64,000 bases of DNA from Flavobacterium algicola (GTDB lineage: Bacteria > Bacteroidota > Bacteroidia > Flavobacteriales > Flavobacteriaceae): assembly GCF_022399565.1 (NCBI RefSeq), contig NZ_JAJTUT010000002.1, positions 682,001-746,000 of the forward strand. The letters are read 5' to 3'. Numbering within the stretch: the first letter of the stretch is position 1; each line of letters starts with the position of its first letter. Below are positions 26,407 through 35,017 of this stretch, piece by piece. Both the position numbers and the translations under genes were made by a program. A model generated the notes under the pieces. It was not told the DNA's origin and made no database searches. It saw only the letters and a list, made by a program, of their open reading frames with translations.

Positions 26407-28101
26407 TTATCCTCTGATCAATTTTTTGTATTTCAATCGTTTTGGAGTCAAATCACCACCTAAACGTTTTTTCTTGTTTTCTTCGTATTCAGAAAAACCA
26501 CCTTCAAAGTAGTACACTTCAGACTCTCCTTCAAAAGCTAGGATATGTGTACATACTCTATCCAAGAACCATCTGTCGTGGGAGATTACTACAGCACAAC
26601 CCGCGAACTGCTCTAGACCTTCCTCTAGTGCTCTTAGAGTATTTACATCCAAATCATTTGTAGGCTCATCCAGTAACAGTACATTTCCTTCTTCTTTCAA
26701 TGTCATAGCAAGATGCAAACGGTTACGCTCTCCACCAGAAAGTGTTGCCACCTTTTTGTTTTGATCGCTACCACCAAAATTGAAGCGACTCAAATAGGCA
26801 CGCGAATTCACTTGGCGACCACCCATCATAATCAATTCTTGACCATCACAAAAGTTTTCCCAGATTGTTTTATTGGGATCAATATCAGAGTGTGCTTGAT
26901 CTACATAAGCAATCTTCACAGTCTCTCCTACCGTAAACTCCCCGCTATCTGTTTCTTGCTCACCCATTATCATTCTAAAAATAGTTGATTTACCAGCACC
27001 GTTTGGCCCGATAATTCCAACAATTCCAGCTTGTGGTAAAGTAAAGTTCAAGTTATCATATAATAATTTATCTCCAAAAGCCTTAGCAACGTTCTTAGCT
27101 TCAATTACATTTGTTCCTAAACGTGGACCGTTCGGAATGTAAATCTCTAACTTTTCATCAAGCTCTTTTTGATCTTCATTCAATAATTTATCATAATTCT
27201 GCAAACGTGCTTTTTGTTTCGTTTGACGTCCTTTGGCACCTTGACGTACCCAGTCCAACTCACGTTCTAAGTTTTTTCTACGTTTTGAAGCTACTTTTTC
27301 CTCCAACGCCATTCTACTTGATTTTTGGTCTAACCATGAAGAGTAATTTCCTTTCCAAGGAATACCTTCACCTCTATCCAATTCCAAAATCCAACCCGCT
27401 ACGTTATCAAGGAAATATCTATCGTGCGTAACCGCAATCACAGTTCCAGCATACTGCGCTAAATGCTGTTCCAACCATAATACCGATTCGGCATCCAAGT
27501 GATTGGTAGGCTCATCTAGTAACAATACATCTGGTTGTTTCAACAACAAACGACACAAGGCTACACGACGACGCTCTCCACCCGAAAGGTTTTTGATGGG
27601 TGTATCACCATCTGGTGTACGTAACGCATCCATAGCAATTTCCAGTTTGGTATCAATTTCCCAAGCACCTAGAGCATCGATTTTATCTTGCAAAGCTGCT
27701 TGACGGTCCATTAATTTGTCCATCTTATCGGCATCAGAATAGTTTTCTTCAAGACCAAATAAGTCATTGATTTTATTGTACTCTTCTAGGACTTCCATTG
27801 TTTCAGCAACTCCTTCGCGTACTATTTCAATTACCGTTTTACTATCGTCTAGAATTGGTTCTTGTTCTAAATACCCAACCGTATAACCAGGAGCAAAAAC
27901 GATGTCTCCTTGATAGTTTTTATCTACACCAGCGATGATCTTCAATAAAGATGATTTACCAGAACCGTTCAAACCTAAGATACCAATTTTGGCACCATAG
28001 AAAAAACTTAGATAAATATTTTTCAATACTTGCTTATCACTACTTGAGTAGGTTTTACTCAATTTTGACATTGAGAAAATTACTTTTTTATCGTCTGACA
28101 T
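26407..28101 (-). CDS. ettA: ABC-F translation factor EttA
   Basis: This 564-residue soluble protein has two ABC ATPase domains and no membrane segment. NBD1 has Walker A GLNGSGKSSLLK, signature LSGGERRRVAL and Walker [15 protein letters not shown]2 has GPNGAGKSTIFR, LSGGERNRLHL and [11 protein letters not shown]. The arm insertion in NBD1 and the linker with RQGAKGRQTKQKARL fit EttA, the factor that binds the ribosomal E site and throttles the first elongation steps according to energy state. All ATP-site motifs are intact, unlike the second ABC-F protein in this window. Length matches the family. Confidence 0.92.
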   Translation of the reverse strand: MSDDKKVIFSMSKLSKTYSSSDKQVLKNIYLSFFYGAKIGILGLNGSGKSSLLKIIAGVDKNYQGDIVFAPGYTVGYLEQEPILDDSKTVIEIVREGVAETMEVLEEYNKINDLFGLEENYSDADKMDKLMDRQAALQDKIDALGAWEIDTKLEIAMDALRTPDGDTPIKNLSGGERRRVALCRLLLKQPDVLLLDEPTNHLDAESVLWLEQHLAQYAGTVIAVTHDRYFLDNVAGWILELDRGEGIPWKGNYSSWLDQKSSRMALEEKVASKRRKNLERELDWVRQGAKGRQTKQKARLQNYDKLLNEDQKELDEKLEIYIPNGPRLGTNVIEAKNVAKAFGDKLLYDNLNFTLPQAGIVGIIGPNGAGKSTIFRMIMGEQETDSGEFTVGETVKIAYVDQAHSDIDPNKTIWENFCDGQELIMMGGRQVNSRAYLSRFNFGGSDQNKKVATLSGGERNRLHLAMTLKEEGNVLLLDEPTNDLDVNTLRALEEGLEQFAGCAVVISHDRWFLDRVCTHILAFEGESEVYYFEGGFSEYEENKKKRLGGDLTPKRLKYKKLIRG

Positions 28102-28236
28102 TTTTTATATTTATTAATTTAATTCACAATTTTTTTACACTTCTCAATCTTTGTTTGCTTCTACATTATAATCTAATTTTCGATAAACAATCAAAATACC
28201 AAATAAGAATATAGAAATCAATGTTTTAAAAGCTCT

Positions 28237-28419
28237 TTATATTCTTCCTTTTAAAGAATTAAATACCCACGAAATAGCAAAAAAACCAACACCAACAGCG
28301 GCAAAACCCCATCCAGCAACATCATCATATCGAAATGCTCCAAGGCCTATCAATAAGAACCCCATCACCAACATTATAAATGTTGCCCAACCCAAAACTG
28401 TATTTTTGTTCATCGCCAT
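28237..28419 (-). CDS. Small two-span membrane protein (CAL67264-like)
   Basis: This is about 60 residues: MAMNKNTVLGWATFIMLVMG, a first hydrophobic helix, the loop AFRYDDVAGWGFA, a second helix and the tail NSLKGRI. It closely resembles a short Flavobacteriia membrane family I recall under the name CAL67264. Function is unknown. The start could be 28419 (MAMNKN) or 28413 (MNKN); an earlier in-frame ATG at 28446 adds SIIISCF and looks unlikely. It lies 46 bp downstream of holA on the same strand and may be cotranscribed. Confidence 0.7.
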   Translation of the reverse strand: MAMNKNTVLGWATFIMLVMGFLLIGLGAFRYDDVAGWGFAAVGVGFFAISWVFNSLKGRI

Positions 28420-28465
28420 AAAGCAAGATATTATTATAGACGACAAATATCGTCAATTTTTAGCC

Positions 28466-29470
28466 CTAATTAAAAATCTTATAGAGCATTTCTTTTAATA
28501 AATCACCATTTGAGAGCGCATTTGCACCCACCCCTTTACTTTTAACGTCAATTTCCCGCAATGAAGCAACAATTTGGCTCACTTTTCGCATCGGGTAATT
28601 TTTAACCGCTATCTCATATTCTTTCATAAAATAAGGATTAACTCCTATTACAGCGGCAACATTTTTAGGGTTTTTATCCTTAGCACCATGGTACTTTAAT
28701 AATTGTATAAAAAAACCAAAAACCAGTCCGGTTGTCATTACCATAGGATTGTCCTTTGGATTCTGGGCAAAATTCTCTGCAATCTTATACGCTTTTAATT
28801 GATTGCGTTCTCCGATAGCTTTTCGAAGTTCAAAAACATTAAAATCTTTACTAAAACCTATATTCTCTTCAATATCATGTGCCGTGATCGTGCTGCCTTT
28901 TGGTAAAATTAACTTCAACTTCTCGAGTTCATTATTAATTTTACTTAAATCTGTTCCTAAAAACTCTACAAGCATGGCGGCCGCCTTTGGTTCAATGCCG
29001 TATTTCTTTCCAGCTAATACGCGTTTGATCCAATCACCAACTTGATTTTCGTATAATTTTTTACTCTCGTATACTAAACCATTTTTAGCCAGTGTCTTAG
29101 TTACTTTTTTACGTTTATCAAGTGTTTTATACTTGTAAGCAAAAACCAAAACAGTAGATGGCATCGGGTTTTCGGCGTAAGCCTCAATCTTATCGATTGT
29201 GCGACTTAGTTCTTGAGCTTCTTTCACAATAACAACTTGCCTATCTGCCATCATAGGATAACGTTTGGCAGTAGATACAATATCATCGATTGACACATCA
29301 CGACCATATAAAACCGTTTGATTAAAGCCTTTTTCCTCTTCAGTCAAAATGGTATCTTCAATATAATCAGATAATTTATCAATATAATAAGCCTCCTCGC
29401 CCATCAAAAAATAAATTGGTTTTATGTTTCCAGCTTTGATATCGTTAACAATCTTTATTACTTCGTCCAT
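28466..29470 (-). CDS. holA: DNA polymerase III delta subunit
   Basis: This 334-residue protein is the delta subunit of the clamp loader, which opens the beta clamp. The N-terminus MDEVIKIVNDIKAGNIKPIYFLMGEEAYYID is typical (PIYFLxGxExYxID). Further motifs are RYPMMADRQVVIVKEAQEL near residue 70, FLGTDLSKINNELEKL near residue 170, and the domain III ending ALSNGDLLKEMLYKIF. It is divergent from an HsdR-N-like gene, with structured repeat element copy B between them. Confidence 0.9.
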   Translation of the reverse strand: MDEVIKIVNDIKAGNIKPIYFLMGEEAYYIDKLSDYIEDTILTEEEKGFNQTVLYGRDVSIDDIVSTAKRYPMMADRQVVIVKEAQELSRTIDKIEAYAENPMPSTVLVFAYKYKTLDKRKKVTKTLAKNGLVYESKKLYENQVGDWIKRVLAGKKYGIEPKAAAMLVEFLGTDLSKINNELEKLKLILPKGSTITAHDIEENIGFSKDFNVFELRKAIGERNQLKAYKIAENFAQNPKDNPMVMTTGLVFGFFIQLLKYHGAKDKNPKNVAAVIGVNPYFMKEYEIAVKNYPMRKVSQIVASLREIDVKSKGVGANALSNGDLLKEMLYKIFN

Positions 29471-29517
29471 TTACATTTTTTCTATTTCAAAAAACCTACC
29501 TATATATTAGTCAATTT

Positions 29518-29632
29518 GGGCGTGCCACCAATAAAAAAAGGGGCTTATCTTTATTTGCGATTGCAAAGCCCCTTTCTTTATTGCTGCCGGGCTATCCATG
29601 CTACTTTGGTAGCTTATTCCTATCCCTCACGC
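29518..29632 (+). ncRNA. Structured repeat element, copy B (Flavo-1-like)
   Basis: It has the same plan as copy A: GGGCGTG at the 5' end and TATCCCTCACGC at the 3' end, able to close the structure. The first stem is different in sequence but long: AATAAA then AAAGGGGCTT (29530-29546) pairs with AAGCCCCTTT then TTTATT (29566-29582) with one mismatch. The core CGGGCTATCC is identical to copy A. The second hairpin is GCTAC-TTTG-GTAGC (29600-29613). It lies between divergent start codons, so it cannot be a terminator for either neighbour. Confidence 0.65.
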
Positions 29633-29752
29633 AACCGTATAAAGAATGCGAGTACTATTCGACAAAATATAATCATCCTCTAATAACTAAGAGAAATGTA
29701 TTCTAAATATTATCATCAACATTTAAGAACATCACTATCTCAATAATTTCAT

Positions 29753-29760
29753 TATTTTTG
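29753..29760 (+). promoter_or_regulatory. Putative -7 promoter box (TATTTTTG), possibly leaderless
   Basis: This is an exact TAnnTTTG match only 4 bp before the ATG at 29765. If it is used with the usual 4-7 nt spacing, the transcript would begin at or inside the start codon. No -33 box is evident. Confidence 0.4.
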
Positions 29761-29764
29761 CCCA

Positions 29765-30214
29765 ATGCAAAAGCTACAATTCCCAACTTATACATTTCGA
29801 TTCAAAAATAGCGAAAATAAAGTGTCTATCTTTGATGAAATCAGGAAAAAATTCATCATTCTCACGCCAGAAGAATGGGTTCGTCAACACGTAGTGCGTT
29901 ACTTATTAGAAGAAAAATTGATTCCAAAATCTTTAATTAATGTCGAAAAGGTGTTAAAAGTGAATGGTTTAAGAAAGAGATATGATGCCGTAGTCTATAA
30001 CTCTGATGGTTCAATCTACATATTAGTAGAATGCAAAGCACCCGAAGTTAAAATTACTCAAGCTGTATTTGATCAAATTGCCCGCTACAATCTTACTATG
30101 GATGCTGAATATTTAATGGTGACCAACGGTTTGAATCACTACTTTTGCCAAATGGACTATGAAAATGAGAAGTATGATTTTCTACCCAATTTACCACAAT
30201 ACAAGATCAATTAA
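29765..30214 (+). CDS. Orphan HsdR N-terminal (PD-(D/E)xK) domain protein
   Basis: This 149-residue protein contains the nuclease-like core seen in the N-terminus of type I restriction HsdR subunits: KRYDAVVYNSDGSIYILVECKAP, with the metal-binding D and the E-x-K pair, preceded by EEWVRQHVVRYLLEEK. It is a stand-alone domain with no helicase and no methylase or specificity gene nearby. It is not an R-M system; similar stand-alone proteins occur widely in Bacteroidota and their role is unknown to me. The stop codon abuts the ATG of the glycosyltransferase gene, so the two are cotranscribed. Confidence 0.8.
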   Translation: MQKLQFPTYTFRFKNSENKVSIFDEIRKKFIILTPEEWVRQHVVRYLLEEKLIPKSLINVEKVLKVNGLRKRYDAVVYNSDGSIYILVECKAPEVKITQAVFDQIARYNLTMDAEYLMVTNGLNHYFCQMDYENEKYDFLPNLPQYKIN

Positions 30215-31201
30215 ATGAAAATAGCAGTCGTTATCCTCAATTGGAATGGTGTCACCTTACTACAACAATTTTTACCATCGGTACTTCAACATTCACCCGA
30301 AGCTACTATATATGTTGCAGACAATGCTTCTACAGATAAATCTGTGGAATTTGTTCAGCAAAACTTTCCTTCGATCCAAATCATCTCAAATAAAGACAAT
30401 TATGGTTTTGCACAAGGTTATAACGAAGCATTGCAACACATCCAAGCTGATGTTTATGCATTGGTAAATTCTGACATCGAAGTTACCGAAAATTGGTTGC
30501 ACCCCATAATTAAAACTTTCGAACTTGAACCCAACACCGCAGTTATTCAGCCAAAAATACTTGATTATAAAAGCAAATCATATTTTGAATATGCAGGTGC
30601 TGCAGGTGGATTCCTAGATAAATATGGATATCCGTTTTGTCGGGGCCGTATTTTTGACACAATAGAAAAAGACAATGGTCAATATGATGATCACTGTGAA
30701 ATATTTTGGGCTAGCGGAGCCTGTTTTTTCATTCGATCAAAAATATTTCACGAATTAAGCGGTTTTGATGCTGACTTTTTCGCACATCAAGAAGAAATAG
30801 ATTTGTGTTGGAGAATTATAAATAAAGGATATCAGATAAAATACAATTATAAATCGACGGTATTTCACGTTGGAGGTGCAACCTTAAAATTAGGCAATCC
30901 TAAGAAAACTTACCTAAATTTCAGAAATTCCCTTTTTATGCTCGTAAAAAACTTACCTAAATCCTCACTTTTACCGGTCATTTTTTCTAGAATGATTTTG
31001 GACGGTATCGCAGGTTTAAAATTTGTTTTACAGGGAGAATGGAAACATTTTTGGGCAATATTAAGAGCACATGGTAGTTTTTATGGCTCAATTGGAGTAA
31101 CTTACAAAAAAAGAGCCAACTCTCAAACTAAAAAGTATTATAAGGTAAAATCCATTGTATACCGCTACTATGTTAAGAGTGGCAAGATATTTGTTAACTA
31201 A
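30215..31201 (+). CDS. GT2 family glycosyltransferase
   Basis: This 328-residue GT-A fold enzyme begins MKIAVVILNWNGVTLL, followed by ADNASTDKS (nucleotide-sugar binding), NYGFAQGYNEAL, the DxD-like LVNSDIEV, and a catalytic/acceptor segment FFAHQEEIDLCWR near residue 195. It is of the rhamnosyltransferase/WcaA-like subgroup, so a role in polysaccharide or envelope glycan assembly is likely. The donor sugar is not identifiable. The C-terminal ~60 residues contain one hydrophobic, membrane-associated stretch. It directly follows the HsdR-N-like gene with no gap. Confidence 0.88.
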   Translation: MKIAVVILNWNGVTLLQQFLPSVLQHSPEATIYVADNASTDKSVEFVQQNFPSIQIISNKDNYGFAQGYNEALQHIQADVYALVNSDIEVTENWLHPIIKTFELEPNTAVIQPKILDYKSKSYFEYAGAAGGFLDKYGYPFCRGRIFDTIEKDNGQYDDHCEIFWASGACFFIRSKIFHELSGFDADFFAHQEEIDLCWRIINKGYQIKYNYKSTVFHVGGATLKLGNPKKTYLNFRNSLFMLVKNLPKSSLLPVIFSRMILDGIAGLKFVLQGEWKHFWAILRAHGSFYGSIGVTYKKRANSQTKKYYKVKSIVYRYYVKSGKIFVN

Positions 31202-31242
31202 AATTAACAGTGTTTTATAAGTATCTTATGAACATTAAAAAC

Positions 31243-31250
31243 TAAATTTG
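31243..31250 (+). promoter_or_regulatory. Putative -7 promoter box (TAAATTTG)
   Basis: This exact TAnnTTTG match lies 24 bp before the ATG of the OmpA-like lipoprotein and suggests it is transcribed independently of the glycosyltransferase. Confidence 0.5.
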
Positions 31251-31274
31251 TAACTGAACCTAATTAATGAATTC

Positions 31275-32111
31275 ATGAAAAAAATCGTAGTCGCACTATC
31301 AGTATTAACGCTATTAACATCTTGTGTCTCTAAAAAGAAGTACTCAGAGTTAGAAGCTAAAAGTAAAGAAACACAAGATTTATTAAATACTTGTACCGTT
31401 AAGTTAAACACTTGTCTTGAAGAAAAAGCAGGTCTTACTGCAAGAGTTGAAGGATTGAGAGATCATAACGAAACTTTAATTACAACATCTAAGAACTTAA
31501 CAATGTTAACTTCGAAAGGTGCTGAAAATTTAGAAAAATCTTTAGAAAGTTTAAAAGAAAAAGATTTAAGAATAACAAGATTGCAAGATGCTATGACTAG
31601 AAAAGATAGTGTAACACTTGCACTTGTATCTAGCTTAAAAAGTTCAGTTGGTATCAATGATCCAGATATTGAAATCAATGTTGAAAAAGGTGTCGTTTTC
31701 ATCTCAATCGCAGATAAATTATTGTTTAAAAGCGGTAGTTATGAAGTAAGCGATAAAGCTAAAGGTGTTTTATCTAAAGTAGCTAAAGTTGTTAATGACA
31801 AACCAGATTTCGAATGTATGGTTGAAGGTCATACAGATAATGTTCCTTACCTAGGTAGTGGAGTTTTACTTGACAACTGGGATTTAAGTGTGAAACGTTC
31901 TACTTCTATCATCCGTGTGTTAACAAATCAATTAGGAGTTAAACCAGAGCAATTAATTGCTGCAGGTAGAAGTTCTTACATTCCTTTGGTATCAAACGAT
32001 TCTGCAGAAAACAGAGCTCGTAACCGTAGAACGCGTATCGTTATCTTACCTAAAATTGATCAATTTTACGATATGATCGAAAAAGAAATGAAAAAACAAC
32101 AAGGTAAATAA
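31275..32111 (+). CDS. OmpA-family peptidoglycan-binding lipoprotein
   Basis: This is a 278-residue lipoprotein: the signal MKKIVVALSVLTLLTSC has a lipobox with Cys at residue 17. A coiled-coil stretch (residues ~22-105) is followed by an OmpA C-terminal domain with FKSGSYEVSDKAK, VEGHTDNVPY, the NWDLSVKRS loop and ENRARNRRTRIVI, the peptidoglycan-binding motifs. It would tether the outer membrane to the cell wall. A strong terminator follows. Confidence 0.9.
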   Translation: MKKIVVALSVLTLLTSCVSKKKYSELEAKSKETQDLLNTCTVKLNTCLEEKAGLTARVEGLRDHNETLITTSKNLTMLTSKGAENLEKSLESLKEKDLRITRLQDAMTRKDSVTLALVSSLKSSVGINDPDIEINVEKGVVFISIADKLLFKSGSYEVSDKAKGVLSKVAKVVNDKPDFECMVEGHTDNVPYLGSGVLLDNWDLSVKRSTSIIRVLTNQLGVKPEQLIAAGRSSYIPLVSNDSAENRARNRRTRIVILPKIDQFYDMIEKEMKKQQGK

Positions 32112-32153
32112 TTAATTATTGACTTTTTACAAGTTAAAAATTAATGACCAATT

Positions 32154-32190
32154 TAAAACGTCCCAATTATTTGGGACGTTTTTTTTTTGC
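32154..32190 (+). terminator. Terminator of the OmpA-like lipoprotein gene
   Basis: ACGTCCCAA (32158-32166) pairs with TTGGGACGT (32171-32179) across a TTAT loop and is followed by about ten Ts. Confidence 0.9.
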
Positions 32191-32255
32191 AGAATAATTC
32201 TGTGAATGAACTTAATTTTAAGAACGAATGTCTATTCTTACATTGACATAAAACT

Positions 32256-32298
32256 AAAAGCCCGTTTAAAATGAATTTCTCATTTTAAACGGGCTTTT
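32256..32298 (-). terminator. Terminator of the NADH dehydrogenase gene
   Basis: This is a perfect 19-bp inverted repeat: a 5' arm beginning AAAAGCCCG and a 3' arm ending CGGGCTTTT, with a 5-nt loop (32275-32279). It lies just past the stop codon of the leftward ndh-type gene. The A/T ends make it usable in both directions. Confidence 0.8.
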
Positions 32299-32335
32299 AA
32301 GTATTTAAAAATTTACTTTATTAAACTTTCAACAA

Positions 32336-33604
32336 TTATACCTTTGGAGCTTTTTTATCTGGTCTAATGATCATTCGAAGTGAATTGTCTTTAGAAAAAT
32401 AAGCAACCATCCAATTGTAAAATGTCTTCACCTTATTGCGGTAAGTTATAAGTGAAATTAAGTGAATAAACAACCAGATAATCCACGCAAAGAAACCTTT
32501 GAAGTGCATTTCTGGTTTCGGTAGATCGACTACTGCTTTGTTCTTACCAATGATAGCCATTGCACCTTTGTCATTATAGATAAACGGTACCTTCGGTTTA
32601 TTGTCTATTTTTAATTTAAAATTTTTAGCTAGGTTAATTCCTTGTTGAATCGCAACTTGTGCAACTTGTGGATGACCGTGAGGAAAGCTCGGATCGTTAA
32701 ATTGAATACAAGTATCTCCTAATGCATAAATATTGTTAGTACCTTCAATTTTATTAAAAGCATCAGTTTTTAAACGTTTTCCACGACCATAAGATTCTGC
32801 TGGTAAACCTGTAAATTCTCTTGCAGTTACCCCAGCAGCCCAAATCAAGTTTTTAGTCTGTATGGTTTCTCCATTTGCAAAATGAACAGTATCATCTACA
32901 TAATCGACTACATTGTTATTAAGCTTTACAATTACTCCTAGTCCCGTAAGCGCTTTATAAGTATCTTCTTGTGATTTCTTACTCATAGGGGTAAGTAATG
33001 CTGAAGCTCCATCAACCAAATAAATATTACTTGCAGAAGTAGCTAATTCAGGATACTCTTTTAAGAAAATATTTTTTCTCATTTCAGCAAACATTCCAGA
33101 AATCTCAACTCCTGTTGGTCCACCACCTGCAACAACAACTGTCAACAATTTACGACGTTTACGTATGTCCTTTGTAATAGCAGCTTTTTCTAAGTTTTTC
33201 AACAAAGTATTACGCATTACAATTGCATCGTTCAACGTCTTCATTGGAATGGCATTCTTTTTTACATTTTCCATTCCAAAATAACTAGTCTCCGCACCTG
33301 TTGCAAAAATTAATTGATCATAAAATAATTCCCCATTGTTTAAAATTATTTTATTCTCTGCTGGAACAACTTCTTGAAATTCGCCTAAGCGAAATTGCAA
33401 ATTCTTTTTACCAGCAAAAAATTTTCTAAAAGGGTAACTGATACTTGAAGGCTCCAAATATGCCGTTGCCACTTGATAGATAAGCGGTGGGAAAAAATTG
33501 TAGTTATTTTTATCAACCAAAGTTACATGAACTCCATCTTGATTTAACAGCTCTTTTGCAAGATTCATACCTGCAAAACCACCTCCGATAATTACGATTT
33601 CCAT
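32336..33604 (-). CDS. Type II NADH dehydrogenase (NDH-2)
   Basis: This 422-residue FAD-dependent oxidoreductase starts MEIVIIGGGFAGMNLAKEL (FAD-binding Rossmann). A second dinucleotide fold is at TVVVAGGGPTGVEISGM near residue 160, and ALGDTC near residue 295 contacts FAD. The C-terminus (GFFAWIIWLFIHLISLITY) is an amphipathic/hydrophobic membrane anchor. This is the single-subunit, non-proton-pumping NADH:quinone oxidoreductase layout. The gene lies 31 bp downstream of the DEAD-box helicase gene and is probably cotranscribed with it. Confidence 0.88.
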   Translation of the reverse strand: MEIVIIGGGFAGMNLAKELLNQDGVHVTLVDKNNYNFFPPLIYQVATAYLEPSSISYPFRKFFAGKKNLQFRLGEFQEVVPAENKIILNNGELFYDQLIFATGAETSYFGMENVKKNAIPMKTLNDAIVMRNTLLKNLEKAAITKDIRKRRKLLTVVVAGGGPTGVEISGMFAEMRKNIFLKEYPELATSASNIYLVDGASALLTPMSKKSQEDTYKALTGLGVIVKLNNNVVDYVDDTVHFANGETIQTKNLIWAAGVTAREFTGLPAESYGRGKRLKTDAFNKIEGTNNIYALGDTCIQFNDPSFPHGHPQVAQVAIQQGINLAKNFKLKIDNKPKVPFIYNDKGAMAIIGKNKAVVDLPKPEMHFKGFFAWIIWLFIHLISLITYRNKVKTFYNWMVAYFSKDNSLRMIIRPDKKAPKV

Positions 33605-33635
33605 AAAGATTTAATTAATATTCTTATTTTAGTTT

Positions 33636-34973
33636 TTAGTTCTTCTTTAATTTTTTCACAGGTTTCTCTGCTGGTGTATTTTTATTTTGAAGTAAATAAT
33701 TAGCTAAGATCTTCTCTACCAATTCATCCTTGGTCAAATGATGAAAAACGGTTTTTATTTTAGCTTTTAATTCTGAATCGACTTCATGGTTCGGTTTTGT
33801 TTTAAAAATTTGTTTTGCCCATAGTAGCGTATTATTCTCTTCTATACTAGCTTCAGAAGGTTTCTGAAAAGGGTGAAATTTAATTCCGAGTTCTTTTTCA
33901 AAATCAGCGATTTCTGCTACTTCTTCTTGTTGAAGAACTGTTAGTGAAAGTCCTTTCGCTCCAGCTCTTGCTGTACGTCCGCTACGGTGTACATATGCTT
34001 CATGCACGTCTGGCAAATGGTAATTTACAACATAGGACACTTCCTTAACATCTATACCTCTAGCAGCTAAATCTGTAGCAACTAAAATATTGATATGTCC
34101 TTCACGAAACTGCTCCATTATACGGTCACGAATACCTTGGCTCAAACTACCATGAATTGCTCCTGATGAAAAGCGGTTAATGGCAAGGTTTTTTGCCAAT
34201 TTATTTACGGCAGCTTTCGTCTTGCAAAAAATAATTCCTCGTTCTCCGTCTTTACTATTTAAAAAGTGCATCAAAACATCTAGTTTTTCAATAGGATCTA
34301 CCACTATATATTGGTGGTCTATCCCTTGATTCCCTACAGTTTCCATACTAGCACTCACTTGTACTACATTTTTATTCAAATAATTCTGAATCAACTGCTT
34401 GATGGTACCGGGCATGGTAGCAGAAAATAAAATTGTTTTGTGCGCTTTTGGCAATGCCGCTACAATTGTATCTAAACTGTCTTTTAATACCGTTACCATC
34501 TCATCTGCTTCATCCAATACCAAGAATGATGCTGTTGATAAATCTATAGCTTTACGCTCGATTAAATCTATCAAACGACCAGGTGTTGCTACAACAATAT
34601 GTGTTGTTGATTTTAAACGCTCCATCTGCGGTTTAATCGGAATTCCACCGCAAGTTGCTGCTATCGAAATTTCTGGAGAATATTTTGCAAAAGATTCTAA
34701 ATTATTAAAAATCTGATGGCCTAATTCTCTAGTTGGTGCCAAAATTACGGCCTGAACAGCTGTATTAGCAGTGTCAATTAATTGCAATAATGGTAATCCA
34801 AACGCAGCAGTTTTACCAGTTCCTGTCTTTGCAATACCTACCAAATCGGTAGTATTACTTAGAAGTAACGGAATGGTCTTTTGTTGAATTTCTGTAGGTT
34901 CAACGATGTTCAATTCGGTAATTGCTTTTAGAATTGCTGCTGAAATTCCTAAATCTAAGAATTGTTTTGACAT
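33636..34973 (-). CDS. DEAD-box RNA helicase
   Basis: This 445-residue protein has every DEAD-box motif in order: the Q motif (EPTEIQQKTIP), AKTGTGKTAAF, APTRELG, TPGRLID, VLDEADEM, SATMP, IIFCKTKAAV, ATDLAARGIDV and HRSGRTARAG. The ~85-residue C-terminal tail is charged and ends in a lysine-rich segment (KPVKKLKKN), likely for RNA binding. Such enzymes act in ribosome assembly or mRNA turnover; its closest E. coli type (RhlE/SrmB/DeaD) cannot be fixed from sequence alone. It lies 44 bp downstream of another SF2 helicase gene on the same strand. Confidence 0.92.
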   Translation of the reverse strand: MSKQFLDLGISAAILKAITELNIVEPTEIQQKTIPLLLSNTTDLVGIAKTGTGKTAAFGLPLLQLIDTANTAVQAVILAPTRELGHQIFNNLESFAKYSPEISIAATCGGIPIKPQMERLKSTTHIVVATPGRLIDLIERKAIDLSTASFLVLDEADEMVTVLKDSLDTIVAALPKAHKTILFSATMPGTIKQLIQNYLNKNVVQVSASMETVGNQGIDHQYIVVDPIEKLDVLMHFLNSKDGERGIIFCKTKAAVNKLAKNLAINRFSSGAIHGSLSQGIRDRIMEQFREGHINILVATDLAARGIDVKEVSYVVNYHLPDVHEAYVHRSGRTARAGAKGLSLTVLQQEEVAEIADFEKELGIKFHPFQKPSEASIEENNTLLWAKQIFKTKPNHEVDSELKAKIKTVFHHLTKDELVEKILANYLLQNKNTPAEKPVKKLKKN

Positions 34974-35017
34974 TTGAATGTTATTGTTTTTAATGAAATT
35001 AAATGATGAATATACGA

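Noticed and set aside
26442..27703. Several open frames on the plus strand opposite ettA
   Set aside because: They are antisense to a well-conserved ABC-F gene with complete motifs; none has family features.
29765..30214. A type I restriction-modification system
   Set aside because: Only an HsdR-N-like domain is present; there is no helicase part, methylase or specificity subunit near it, so no R-M system is claimed.
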